From Delphinapterus leucas (taxonomy: Eukaryota; Chordata; Mammalia; Artiodactyla; Monodontidae): a stretch of DNA of 64,000 nucleotides. The first letter of the stretch is position 1. Each line of letters opens with the position of its first letter. Location of the stretch: assembly GCF_002288925.2 (NCBI RefSeq), contig NW_022098000.1:4865827-4929826 (forward strand). Reading direction: 5' to 3'. The position numbers and the translations under genes were made by a program. The notes under the pieces were generated by a model, which made no database searches, had not been told where the DNA came from, and saw only the letters and a list, made by a program, of their open reading frames with translations. This document shows, piece after piece, positions 27,364 to 37,714 of this stretch.

Positions 27364-27866
27364 GGTTAGGTTGTTTATTTGAGGTGTTTCTTGTTTCTTA
27401 AGGTAGGATTGTATTGCTAAAAGCTTCCCTCTTAGAACTGCTTTTACTGCATACCATAGGTTTTGGGTCGTCGTGTTTTCATTGTCATGTGTTTCTAGGT
27501 ATATTTTGATTTCCTCTTTGATTTCTTCAGTGATCCCTTGGTTATGAAGTAGTGCATTGTTTAGCATCCATGCGTTTGTATTTTTTACAGATTTTTTTCC
27601 TGTAATTGATATCTAGTCTCATAGCGTTGTGGTCAGAAAAGATACTTGATATGATTTCAATCTTCTTAAATTTACCAAGGCTTGATTTGTGACCGAAGAT
27701 ATGATCTATCCTGGAGAATGTTCCATGAGCACTTGAGAATAATGTGTATTCTGTTGTTTTTGGATGGAATGTCTTATAAATATCAATTAAGTCCATCTTG
27801 TTTAATGTATCATTTAAAGCTTGTGTTTCCCTATTTGTTTTCATTTTGGATGAGCTGTCCATTGGT
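27364..27866 (-). pseudogene. L1 ORF2 endonuclease-region fragment (inverted half of E1)
   Basis: The minus strand encodes two overlapping broken pieces of ORF2p, including LNKMDLIDIYKTFHPKTTEY, then FSRIDHIFGHKSSLGKFKK and IFSDHNAMRLDINYRKK. These belong to the carboxy part of the apurinic-like endonuclease domain. The frame shifts between the pieces and reverse transcriptase is absent, so it cannot make a working protein. Confidence 0.85.
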
Positions 27867-28615
27867 GGGAATGTAAATTGATACAGCCACTATGGAAAAC
27901 AGTATGGAGGTTCTTTAAAAAACTAAAAATAGAACTACCATACAACCCAGAAATCCCACTACTGGGCATATACCCTGAGAAGGCCATAATTCAAAAAGAG
28001 TCATGTACCACAATGTTCATTGCAGCTCTATTTACAATAGCCAGGACATGGAAGCAACCTAAGTGTCCATTGACAGATGAATGGATAAAGAAGATGTGGC
28101 ACATATATACAATGGAATATTACTCAGCCATAAAAAGAAACAAAATTGAGTTATTTGTAGTGAGGTGGATGGACCTAGAGTCTGTCATACAGAGTGAAGT
28201 TAGAAAGAGGAAAACAAATACCATATGCTAACACATATATATGGAATCCAAAAAAAAAGTCATGAAGAACCTAGGGGCAAGACGGGAATAAAGGTGCAGA
28301 CCTACTAGAAAATGGAATTGAAGATACAGGGAGGGGGAAGGGTAAGCTGGGACAAAGTGAGAGAGTGGTAGTGTATATACGGACATATATACACTACTGA
28401 ACCAAATGTAAAATAGGTAACTAGTGGGAAGCAGTTGCATAGCACAGGGAGATCAGCTTGGTGCTTTGTGACCAGCTAGAAGGGTGGGATAGGAAGGGTG
28501 GGAGGGAGGGAGATGCAAGAGGGAAGAGATATGGGGATATATGTGTATGTATAACTGATTCACTTTGTTATAAAGCAGAAACTAACCAAATAAATAAATA
28601 AAGCTAAAAAAAATA
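27364..28615 (+). mobile_element. L1 insertion with internal inversion (element E1)
   Basis: One insertion bounded by the 13-bp target duplication gaaacccacagaa at 27351-27363 and 28616-28628. The 5' half (27364 to about 27866) is L1 ORF2 endonuclease-region sequence in antisense. Its minus strand encodes SRIDHIFGHKSSLGKF and SDHNAMRLDIN, the latter holding the endonuclease SDH motif. The 3' half (about 27867-28615) is sense: ORF2 carboxy end ([20 protein letters not shown]), the complete 3' UTR and an A-rich tail. The two halves join at tccattggtgggaatg. The layout fits twin priming, but the identical join in the element at 58927-60226 argues for copying from a source that was already inverted. 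Confidence 0.88.
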
Positions 28616-28628
28616 GAAACCCACAGAA

Positions 28629-29600
28629 AAAGAGTGAAGTATGTGACACAATAGCATTTATGTAAATTTAATTAGAGACACACAAAATAATAATGCAACT
28701 TTTGAAAGAAAATATACTAAAAAAAAACGGAAACAAAAATACACTTCAGTATAGTTGCCTAGGGGAGGAAGGAAAGCAAAGTGAAAAATCACAATGAAAG
28801 AGAATACATATGTGAATAAGTTTGGAGGGATTAAAAGTAATGAATAGATTCTAATAAAAGAAAAAAGGCAATATTAGATGAGAGTATTGTCCTACTAGCT
28901 ATGTTGATGGATTATTTCTTTACTCCAGCACCAAAATTCTACAAATAATGACAGCATGTTGAAAAATATATAAAACTGGGTACTTAAGGTGGAATGTGAA
29001 AGTTTCATTTACCAGTTCATCATGGTAACAATTCTATGCTAGAGATTCTATTTTTATTGCTATTTTATAGGTAAGGAAACTAAAGAAAGAGTTTGAATTG
29101 CTTTTCTAGATACAGGCATGAAACAATTCATTTATTCAACCAAATTGTCAGTAACTGATGTCTTATTATAAAGTCTGCAGACAAACTTTAAGCTGTATTT
29201 CACTATAGGTATACCCACTGATCAAATCAAAACACCTGCTAATGAGAAGGCTCAGTAAAAATAACTGAAACCATATCATTTGTAAATATTTATTGATTGA
29301 TTAAAATGGTTTGTTACATTAATACACCTATAAAATATTTACTTACCAAAAAGCTTTTTTTAAATAAAATTATTTCAAAAAATAGAAAAAGACATTGGTA
29401 TACTTTAAAAAAAAATGTCTGGGAAAGATCAAGATCGATGGTTATCCTATGTAGGAGTATACATTTTCCTCTCTCTGTGGGAGACCTTAAAGTCTTGCCC
29501 TAACATCTAGCAATGGTGACAGCAGCCTGGGCGTCTGCACTAGGAGTGGTCATGACCTTGGGGAGACAGCAGTGAGCAGTGGCTTGAAGTGAGATCTTAC
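28629..29600. other. non-coding, nothing recognised
   Basis: AT-rich DNA between the L1 and the tRNA-like unit. No gene is seen. The 68-codon frame at 29297-29503 has no recognisable family. Confidence 0.35.
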
Positions 29601-29672
29601 TTCCCTGCCCAGGAATTGAACCTGGGCAGCCTGGGTAAAAACCAGGAATCCTAACTGCTAGTCCACCAGGGG
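29601..29672 (-). pseudogene. tRNA-Glu-like sequence (tRNA pseudogene or SINE head)
   Basis: The minus strand reads ccctggtggactagcagtta, then ggattcctggtttttaccca and ggctgcccaggttcaattcc, ending tgggcagggaa. This is the body of tRNA-Glu with recognisable A and B boxes. The anticodon loop is TTTTTAC where tRNA-Glu(UUC) has TTTTCAC, so the anticodon would be UUU, and D-arm bases are changed. The following gtaagatctc resembles the segment after the tRNA head in CHR SINEs, so it may be a SINE head rather than a tRNA copy. It lies three bases from the LTR-like sequence. Confidence 0.7.
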
Positions 29673-29675
29673 ATA

Positions 29676-30210
29676 GTGGCTAGAACTAGAGCCACCCTGG
29701 CTCTTGTCCCCCTTGAAAACAAGAATTTTTCAAGGAGACAGAAGCTGTAAAAATAGGCACAAAGTTTATTATTAGAGGCACAGCACAACATGTGGGAGAG
29801 CACACAAAGAAGCAGTTTATTTAAGACAGAAGCAAGGCAGAAATACACATCCAGAGAAGAGTGCAGGTGTCCTCCTGAATGAGGAGTGCACTAGGGAGGT
29901 GATTTAAATCACTTATATAGGGCAGTTCTTCTGGGTCTTTGTTTACCTCTGTCCAATCATCTCACTTAGTTTCCCACATCTGCCCTGGCCCAGGGCCCTC
30001 TCCGATACGTGTATGCATCTTTTAGCCAAGATGGATGCCAGTGTTGGGGGGCAGTCCTCTGGGAGATTGACAGCACCCAGAGGGATAGCATCCCCTGCTT
30101 TTTTGACCCCCAAGGAGCCTTTCTGCACATGTGCAGTCAGGGAGGTCCCCTTGACCCCAAGAATGATAGATGTGGTCATCTTATCCCTTTACTCTAGCAG
30201 AGCTCAGCTC
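29676..30210 (-). mobile_element. LTR-like sequence of an endogenous retrovirus
   Basis: Read on the minus strand, this has the layout of a solo LTR: a GC-richer U3-like part, a TATA-like ctatataagtg (about 29909-29919), then two AATAAA signals (complement of 29816-29821 and 29765-29770) followed by T/G-rich sequence. No gag, pol or env is visible beside it. Exact ends, family and target duplication were not established. The short frames at 29943-30360 fall inside it and have no retroviral domain. Confidence 0.55.
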
Positions 30211-32490
30211 CTGCCATTAACTTTTTCCTTGAAGTTGGAGACAAGCCCCAATGTACTCAGCTTGACAAATTCCAGCTGCTCATCCCCAGAGCCCATCTAC
30301 CTCCTACCTCAGACAGGGCTGAGAAGTGTTCTGGACAGGAAGAATAGAGGTGGGAGATGAATAACTACCTCTCTCCTGCTCTGAAGGGAAAGCTAGAGTG
30401 GAAGGGATTTTCAGAGGCTACTCCAGAGACAAGCACTGAAATATTCAAGTTGAAAGTGCTGGAAATATAAGAAATAACATCCTGTCTCCATAGCCTATGG
30501 TTGTGCTAAATAAAAGGTCAAAAATGTAGGTGGAATAAGAAAAGAGGAAAAGGTGCACAAAGCTGAGTACTTCTGTGGGTACCCACTGTGAGTACTTCTG
30601 AGTACCCACTGTGAAAGTGGGCCAGAAGAGTTAGAATTTGGGTTAGACTAAAAAGACAGGGCTACCTCAGAGATTGTGAGAGTGGAAGACAGAATAAATG
30701 AGGCAGAGGCTGGAGAAAAGGTTAAACATTTGGGAGAGCAATAAACTTCCCACAGATGCATGTTATATGCACGTAGGTTTTCTCACCTGAGGGTCAAGAA
30801 AGTAGCTGAGACCCCACGGCGATGCATTAATGGGGCCAGAGAAGAGGAGTCTTTCTAAATGAACTGAATTCTTAAAAACAGAGAGTGGGTGGCACTAGAC
30901 CTAAACACAAAAGATGTGTTGTGGGTGGTACTTTATTAGCTTTGAAGATAAACATTTTTAAATGCATTGCAAAATGGAGGAAAAATTGGCAAAATGACTC
31001 TAAATGAGAGACAATTTTAAGATAGTAGCCTCACACACCCATACACAAATTCCTTGGTACCCTTTATTTTTTCAGCAGTTATAGGTAGCAAATCATAATT
31101 ATCAAAAATAAAGAAAATTCTCTCTATTTTTGATAGCCAAAGTTTTGGTTTTCAGGATCCCGGACTTCAAATTTAGATCAGAAACATGGTATGTGTGGAT
31201 ATATATTTTATAAATCATGGAACCACATGTGTCATCTCAGACCCTGACATTTTAATACCAGCCTCTCAACTTGAAAAAGCCTGTCCCTGCTTCTCTTGGC
31301 CTGAGGGCTCTTTCTGAGGAGGAATGCTCCCCTCCCCAACCTCAGGTTGTCCAACTCTGAGTTGTCTGCTCTCCACTGGCTCCCAGAATCCCTTGGGAAA
31401 CTCAAGCTCCAGTTATCTACAGTGGCACCTTGCTTGGTGATACACCCTTTATTTTACCCTTGCCTCAGTCTCCACTACCTTAATTGCTATTCCTTGGAAC
31501 CTCCCAAATTAACTACTAATATATGAATCCTTTTCTCAGGGAAATCCAAACCAAGATATGACTGATTCTCATTATTTGCGGTAGTTCTGTCCCATAAAGT
31601 AACTACAACCATGGAATTAGCAAATCCTGAACCATAGCTCTGAGAAGAAATACAGGATTGGGTTCCTGTGAGCTTCTAATTACATTTTCATCAGCCAATC
31701 AGACATCACCTTGTTTACCTTGTCTTCTGTTTAAAGACATCTGATTTAATATATATTATTGATTCATTAACACTGAACTCACAGCTAACAGCACCATAAC
31801 TCATGCCTGAAGGAAGCTTACCTGACATGCACATTTTCTCTGTAAGGCACATCCATCACAACGTTCTTGCATTTGAAACACTAGACAGCACTGCAGCACT
31901 AGGCTTAGGGGCCATTTAAAATAGCAAAATCACCAACAAAAAAGCACAATAATTCTAAACACGTGAGACAAGATGGTCCGTGAAAAGAACCATTACTTAT
32001 AACGTAAGAAAAACAAAACAAAACATCACCTTGTTCACCTCAGCTGGGAACATGTGCACAGGTCAATCAAGTTTTCCACTGTTCCCATATGTCCACACAT
32101 GACCACAGAAGTGTAGTGAGTACTGACATTTTAGTGAGTAGGCAAATTCACAAATATGGAATCTTGTGGAGTTCCCTATGGCAAAGGGAGCAGGAACAGA
32201 AGAGGAGAGAATATGTAGAGTCTCTAAGCTGATGGTTCTGAGATGGCCTCAGAATTTATCTGCTCCCAGAATGTAGGTAACAATAGCAATACATGCTATA
32301 GATGCTCCCATACATGCTATAGATGTTCAGGATTAACTGACCTAGAGCCAATGAAGTCATGTCGTGCAGGTGAAGAAAGAAGGATGCAGTGACGTATTAT
32401 AGGATTGATGGTCATGTACCAGCCAGAACTGAGGACACCCCAAAGGATATCAGCATCCACATATAACAGAGGAAGGTCAGAGACCTCCTG
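30211..32490. other. non-coding flank up to the NUMT junction
   Basis: No gene. Small local duplications are visible: gagtacttctg / gtacccactgtga at about 30570-30613, and the 16-nt atacatgctatagatg at 32290-32305 and 32311-32326. The NUMT begins abruptly at 32491 after gagacctcctg. Confidence 0.5.
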
Positions 32491-32660
32491 GTACCCTGAG
32501 GTTTGTGTTTCTAATAAGGTTGTGCTAGGAGCATTTGTTTTAGGGTTAGTGGTAGAGTTTTTAGTAGTGTTATACGTTTTAGAGAGTGAGAAGGTGGAGA
32601 TTGTGTTTGAGTTTAATGGGTTGGGAGATTGGGTTGTTTACGATAGAGGGGATTTTGGGT
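32491..32660 (+). repeat. left terminal direct repeat of the NUMT (ND6 segment)
   Basis: Matches 48864-49025 in the same orientation, starting gtaccctgaggtttg in both. Clear substitutions lie at 32506 (t here, g on the right), 32525 (c/t), 32537 (g/c) and 32545 (g/a). The right copy lacks eight bases matching agattggg near 32626-32633. Similarity weakens after 32645 and ends near 32660. Confidence 0.93.
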
Positions 32661-32785
32661 CTTTTAATGAGGAAGCTATGGGAATTGATGCTTTATACAG
32701 TTATGGTACTTGATTGGTGATTGTTACAGGTTGGTCATTGTTTATTGGTGTTGTGGTTATTATGGAGATTACTCAGGGTAACTAA
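32491..32785 (+). pseudogene. ND6: ND6, 3' part (NUMT left end)
   Basis: Complex I subunit ND6, missing roughly the first 75 codons. From the junction the frame reads [15 protein letters not shown], continues through GLGDWVVYDRGDFGSF and EEAMGIDALYSYGTW (TGA = Trp) and ends EITQGN with TAA at 32783-32785. It stays open in the mitochondrial code. The usual EVWVSN is EVCVSN here, while the right-hand copy keeps Trp. Its end overlaps the end of ND5 on the other strand, as in real mtDNA. It has no start codon and no mitochondrial promoter. Confidence 0.95.
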
Positions 32786-34570
32786 ATAAGAGCATACCAA
32801 GGGTAATAGTGATAAGGAAAGATCAAAAGTAGAGTTTGATAAGGGCTTGTTGGTTTGAGGTTAGTATGGAAGCCTTTAGTTGAATAAAGGCTGTAGTTTT
32901 TGGTAAGATGATTTCTAGTCAGGTTAGGTCTAGTAGGGAGGTTGCTAGTTTTTGGCTTATTGATAGGTTTAGGTGAGGGGGTAGGCGATGTATGATTGTG
33001 GGGAAATATCCTAATAGAGTGGAGAATTTAGTGGAGTTTGAGGGGTGTATATATTTTAAGTTTTGTGTTTTGAGGTTGATTTCGAATGCAAGAATAAAGC
33101 CTAAGGTCATTATTATGAGAGCGGTTAGTTTTAGGTGTAAGGGTATGGTTATTAAGGGCGTGGTCATTGGAGGAATATTGTTGGATAGAACGAATCCAGC
33201 GAAGATGCTTCCGATTAATAGGCATTTGGTTAATAGGGGATTATTTTCATTAATGTTCATGAAGGGAGGGAAGCGAGGTTGTCCTAGTAGTGTGAAGAAG
33301 AAGATGCGAGTGCTATAAATAACTGTGAGGGAGGTAGCGGTTAGAGTTAACGATAGGGCGCAGGCGTTGGTATAAGAAGCGGCGGCTTCAGTGATGGTCT
33401 TTAGAGTAGAATCCAGTGAGGAATGGTATTCCTGTTAGTGCCAGACAGCCAATGATAAGGGCAGTTGTGGTGAAGGGAAGGGCTTTGTATAGTCCGTCCA
33501 TTTTTCGAATGTCTTGTTCGTTGTTTAGGTTATGGATGATAGAGCCGGAACATAAGAATAATATAGCTTTGAAGAAGGCGTGTGTGCAAATGTGTAGGAA
33601 TGCTAGGTAAGGCTGGTTGAGACCCATTGTTACTATTATTAAGCCTAGTTGGCTGGAGGTGGAAAAAGCAATAATTTTTTTGATATCGTTTTGGGTGAGG
33701 GTGCAAATGGCTGTGAATAAGGTGGTGAGGGCGCCCAGAGAAAGAGTTATTGTTTGAATGAGTCTGTTGTTTTCTATTAGAGGGTGGAAGCGGATAAGTA
33801 GGAAAATTCCTGCTACAACTATTGTGCTTGAGTGGAGTAGGGCTGAGACTGGGGTGGGACCTTCTATTGCTGAAGGGAGTCAGGGGTGAAGTCCGAATTG
33901 GGCTGATTTTCCAGCTGCGGCTAGTACGAGTCCTATGAGAGGAAGGTTTAAGGAGTTTTGGTTGAGTATGAAGATTGTTGTAAATCTCAAGTGTTTTTGT
34001 TAGATAGAAATCATGCTATTGACATAAGGAATCCGATATCTCTGATGCGATTATATAAGCTTGAAGGGCAGCTGTGTTTGCGTCTGTCCATCCGAATCAT
34101 CAGCCGATGAGTAAGAAGGAAATGATGCCTACTCCTTCTCACCCAATGAAGAGTTGAAAGAGGTTGTTAGCTGTGATGAGGATAAGTATAGTGATGAGGA
34201 AGAGGAGCAGGTATTTGAAGAGTTGGTTGGTGTGGGGGTCAGAGTGTATATATCATATTGAGAATTCTATGATAGATCATGTGATGAACAGTGCCAAGGG
34301 CATGAACATGAGTGAAAAGTAGTCTATTTTGAAGCTAAGTGTTAGTTTAAGGGTTTGGATGGTAATTCAGTGTCAATTTGAAATAAGTGCTTCTTAGTTT
34401 GTGTGAAGATATATTATTGTGGGGATTAGGCTAGTGAAGAAGGTGGAAAGGACAATATTTTTTACATAGTGTTGGTACTTGTTGCTTTTGTAGAGGTTTG
34501 TGTTGGATATTATGATTGGGGCAGTTAAGATTAGTAATGTGAGTAAAGCAGAGGAAGTGAATAGGTTTAT
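32769..34570 (-). pseudogene. ND5: ND5 (NUMT copy, broken)
   Basis: Complex I subunit ND5. Starts ATA (34568-34570, MNLFTSSALLTLLILTAP) and ends LLFSYPE-TAA at 32769. Damage is heavy. A nonsense codon (CAA to TAA, after YLHTN) lies at 34394-34396. A loss of about 4 bp near 34057 sits in the LQAxxYNRI region, a 1-bp loss near 33975, and a 2-bp loss near 33396 after GFYSKD. A short in-frame loss is likely near 33225 (NENNPLLTKCLLIGS). The 1802-bp span is shorter than the usual 1.82 kb, in line with these losses. Conserved stretches such as LFQLFIGWEGVGIISFLLI and [20 protein letters not shown] remain readable between breaks. Confidence 0.96.
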
Positions 34571-34640
34571 TACTTTTATTTGGAGTTGCACCAATTTTTT
34601 GGTCCCTAAGACCAATGGATAACTGTTATCCTTTAAAAGT
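34571..34640 (-). pseudogene. tRNA-Leu(CUN) (NUMT copy)
   Basis: 70 nt abutting the ND5 start. The minus strand reads acttttaaaggataacagtt and ends caactccaaataaaagta, with TAG anticodon sequence in the loop. Order (His, Ser-AGY, Leu-CUN, ND5) is canonical. Confidence 0.9.
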
Positions 34641-34701
34641 TTGAAAAAGTCACATTGTTAGGTGTGGAGGCATGAGTTAGCAGTTCTTTCAATGCTTTTT
34701 C
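34641..34701 (-). pseudogene. tRNA-Ser(AGY) (NUMT copy)
   Basis: About 60 nt, the short mammalian form that lacks the D arm. The minus strand contains gaactgctaactcatgc with the GCT anticodon. Confidence 0.88.
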
Positions 34702-34770
34702 GGTAAATAAGAAGTTTTGGTCTTCTGTCACTAGTTTCACAAACTAGTGTTTTTCTTAAACTATATTTAC
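34702..34770 (-). pseudogene. tRNA-His (NUMT copy)
   Basis: 69 nt. The minus strand opens gtaaatatagtttaag and ends cttcttatttacc. The anticodon GTG lies in tttGTGaaa. It directly follows the T that ends ND4. Confidence 0.93.
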
Positions 34771-36154
34771 AATAAAGGGGACCTAGGACAATCTTGGGGT
34801 TTAGTGATAAACCCCATTCTCGTAGGAGAATGACGTGTAGGGCTACTAAAGCGTGTTCTCGCGTGAAGGAGGGGGTGAGGCTGCTGATATGGTGAGTATG
34901 TTTGCCGCGTTCTGTTGTGATTAGCATATACAGGGAGTAGAGGGCGGTGATTACAATATTTGTTCCTATTAGGATAATAGTGAGGTTTGATCATGAGAAG
35001 GCTGATATAACCACGAGTAGTTCTCCGATCAGGTTGATGGTGGGGGGTAGAGCGAGGTTTGTGAGGCTTGCTAGTAGTCATCAGGTGGCTATTAGTGGGA
35101 GAAAGATTTGTGGGCCTCGTGCTAGGATTATGGTTCGGCTGTGGATTCGTTCATGGTTTGAGTTTGCCTGGCAGAATAGTACAGAGGATGTGAGGCCATG
35201 GGCGATTATTAGAGCGGTAGCTCCTATGTGACTTCAGGGGGTTCGGATAAGGATAGCTGCGATAACGAGTGCTACGTGGCTCACTGAGGAGTATGCGATG
35301 AGTGATTTTAGGTCTGTTTGACGTAAGCAGATAGAGCTGGTTATGATTATTCCTCGCAAGGAGAGCATGAGGAAAGGGTAGGCTACATGTTCTTTCAAAG
35401 GGTTAAGCATTGATGTAATTCGTAGTATGCCGTAGCCTCCAAGTTTTAGTAGTATAGCTGCAAGGACTATTGAACCTGCGATAGGGGCTTCTACGTGTGC
35501 TTTGGGTAGTCAAAGGTGTAGTCCGTACAGAGGTATTTTTACTAGGAAAGCTATTATACAGGCTAGCCATATGAGGGTGTTGGATCAGGAAGTGGATAGT
35601 GGTTGGGCTCAGTGTTGTAATAATAGGAAATTTAGAGATCCCGTTGTATTTTGCAGATATGTTAATGCTACTAATAAAGGGAGGGGTCCGATTAGCGTGT
35701 AGAATAGGAAGTAGAGTCCTGCATTGAGTCGCTCTGTTTGGTTACCTCAGGGAGTAATAATAATGAGAGTGGGGATTAGTGTGGCTTCAAATATGATGTA
35801 GAATAGGATTAGTTCTGTGGCGGTGAATGTTATAATTAGGAGCGTTTGTAATGTAATCAGTACTGTAATGTAAAGCTTTTTTCAGACGAGTGGTTCTTTG
35901 AGAAGGTGGGATCGGCTTGCTATTAGTATCAAGGGAAGGAGTCATATTGTTAGGATTAGGAGTGGTGTGGAGAGGGGGTCGGAGAAGAGTGTTAGGGAGC
36001 AATTAAGGCTGTTGTCGTTGAGTTGACTGAGGAGGAGTAGGCCTGTAAAGCTGTTTAGTAGGCTATGAGCTGTGGAACTAATTCAGATAAAGTTGCTTTT
36101 TGATAGTCAGGTTAGGGGTATTAGTATGATAGTGGGAATGATGAATTTTAGCAC
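34771..36154 (-). pseudogene. ND4: ND4 (NUMT copy)
   Basis: Complex I subunit ND4. The start ATG has become GTG (36152-36154, [20 protein letters not shown]), overlapping ND4L by seven bases as usual. The end is an incomplete stop T after [10 protein letters not shown]. The mitochondrial-code frame was open wherever I read it in the first and last thirds; the middle was not fully read. The span is 6 bp longer than the usual 1378. The extra lies near 34815-34831, where [15 protein letters not shown] replaces the expected HVIPLLLLSLNPK-like stretch and the DNA forms a perfect small hairpin (attctc-gtag-gagaat). Confidence 0.94.
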
Positions 36155-36444
36155 TGGAGGAGATTGAGGCTTTGTACGTAGCCAGTGCTGTATGTGTCGG
36201 AGATTATGACTAGTAGGGCTAGTCCAATGGCTGCTTCACAGGCTGCGAATACTAGGAGGATAATTGGTATCATGCTGGCCAAGGTGAAGTGTGAATTTAG
36301 GATTGTGAGGGCTGCTAGGATGAAGAGTGATACCATGATACCCTCTAGGCAGAGTAGTGCGCATAGTAGGTGGGACCGGTATATTAATAGGCCTACAAGA
36401 GATATGGTGAAGGCTATTAGGATATTTATATGGATTAGAGACAT
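36148..36444 (-). pseudogene. ND4L: ND4L (NUMT copy, intact frame)
   Basis: Complex I subunit ND4L, complete at 98 codons from ATG ([20 protein letters not shown]) to [11 protein letters not shown], with no stop in either genetic code. The three hydrophobic segments and the conserved [12 protein letters not shown] and [14 protein letters not shown] stretches are present. It overlaps the ND4 start by seven bases. It is open but has no visible nuclear promoter or import signal, so I treat it as an undamaged pseudogene. Confidence 0.96.
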
Positions 36445-36445
36445 T

Positions 36446-36514
36446 CGGTAATTGTGAGTTTGAATCACAGTCTAGTGGGTCGAAATCACTTGTTTTGTTT
36501 TAAACTAAGTACCA
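36446..36514 (-). pseudogene. tRNA-Arg (NUMT copy)
   Basis: 69 nt. The minus strand starts tggtacttagtttaaaac and has the TCG anticodon in tttTCGacc. It lies between ND4L and ND3. Confidence 0.9.
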
Positions 36515-36861
36515 TATTTGTCTCATTCTAAGCCCTCTTGGGTTCATTCGTAGGCTAAGCTGGCTGCTAGTAGGGAGATTAAGGATAAGGTTATAGTAAG
36601 TATTGTGCTTAGGTTGTCTGTTTGGGTTGCTCAGGGGAGGGGAAGTAGGAGGGCGATTTCCAAGTCAAAGAGAAGAAAGGTAATTGCTACCAGAAAGAAT
36701 TTTATGGAGAAAGGTAGGCGGGCAGATCCTATAGGGTCAAATCCGCATTCATAGGGGCTTGTTTTTTCTGCATACATGTTTAGTTGAGGGAGTCAAAAAG
36801 CGATAAATACGAATAGTAAGGCTAGTGTTGTATTTGTTAGTAGTCTTAATAAGAGATTTAT
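36515..36861 (-). pseudogene. ND3: ND3 (NUMT copy, open frame)
   Basis: Complex I subunit ND3. ATA start (36859-36861, MNLLLSLLTNTTLALLFVF), then the conserved [20 protein letters not shown] loop and [16 protein letters not shown], ending SLAYEWTQEGLEWDK near an incomplete stop. No stop or frameshift in the mitochondrial code. The loop cysteine of YECGFDP is kept. Confidence 0.95.
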
Positions 36862-36931
36862 TGTTCTTTTTCGGAGTGTACCAAAACTAACTGATTGGAA
36901 GTCAGTTGTAATTATTAATACTAAAAGGACT
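36862..36931 (-). pseudogene. tRNA-Gly (NUMT copy)
   Basis: About 70 nt between COX3 and ND3. The minus strand reads agtccttttagtattaat and has the TCC anticodon in actTCCaat. Confidence 0.9.
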
Positions 36932-37714
36932 ATGAACCTCATCAATAGATAGATACGTAGAGATATAGTCATACGACGTCTACGAAATGTCAGTATCAAG
37001 CAGCGGCTTCGAAACCGAAGTGGCGATTTGAGGTGAAGTGGAATTTTGTTTGGCGTATGAAACAAATGATGAGAAAAGTGGATCCGATGATGACGTGTAG
37101 TCCATGGAAGCCTGTGGCCACAAAGAAAGTGGACCCGTAGATTCCGTCTGAGATTGTGAATGGGGCTTCGTAGCATTCTGATGCTTGGAGTAGGGTAAAA
37201 TAAAGGCCGAGCATGATTGTGATGAAAAGGGCTTGAAGTATGTGTCTGCGGTTTCCTTCTATGAGACTGTGATGGGCTCAGGTGACAGATACGCCAGAGG
37301 CTAGTAATACAGAGGTGTTAAGGAGTGGGACTTCTAAAGGGTTTAAGGGGTGGATGCCTATTGATGGTCAGCATCCGCCTAGTTCGGGAGTGGGGGCAAG
37401 GCTTGAGTGGTAAAAGGCTTTAAAAAAGCCTGTGAAAAATAGGACTTCTGATAAGATGAATAAGATTATTCGGTGTCGAAGTCCTTTTTGGACGGTTGGT
37501 GTGCGGTGGCCCTGGAAAGTGCTTTCTCGGATGATGTCTTGCCATCATTGGCACATTGTTAGGATGTTTGTGAGTAAGCCCAAGATTAGTAGATTATTGA
37601 GTTGAAGTGGAATCATATGATTAGGCCTGACGTTATAAGAAGTGCTGAGAGAGCTCCTGCGAGGGGCCAAGGACTGGGGTTTACTATGTGGTATGAGTGG
37701 GTTTGGTGGGTCAT
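36932..37714 (-). pseudogene. COX3: COX3 (NUMT copy, one frameshift)
   Basis: Cytochrome c oxidase subunit III. ATG at 37712-37714 ([20 protein letters not shown]). A single-base loss near 37593, after MWFHFNSM, shifts the frame and brings a stop within a few codons. Removing that shift gives an open frame through [22 protein letters not shown] and [12 protein letters not shown] sequence to VSIYWWGS and an incomplete stop. The 783-bp span is exactly one less than the usual 784. Confidence 0.95.

Noticed and set aside
29601..29672. Functional nuclear tRNA gene
   Set aside because: Acceptor-stem mismatches, a changed anticodon base and no poly-T terminator directly after it. A tRNA-derived relic is more likely.
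29676..30210. Retroviral primer-binding site next to the LTR
   Set aside because: The adjacent tRNA-like sequence is in sense orientation and full length, whereas a primer site is complementary and about 18 nt.
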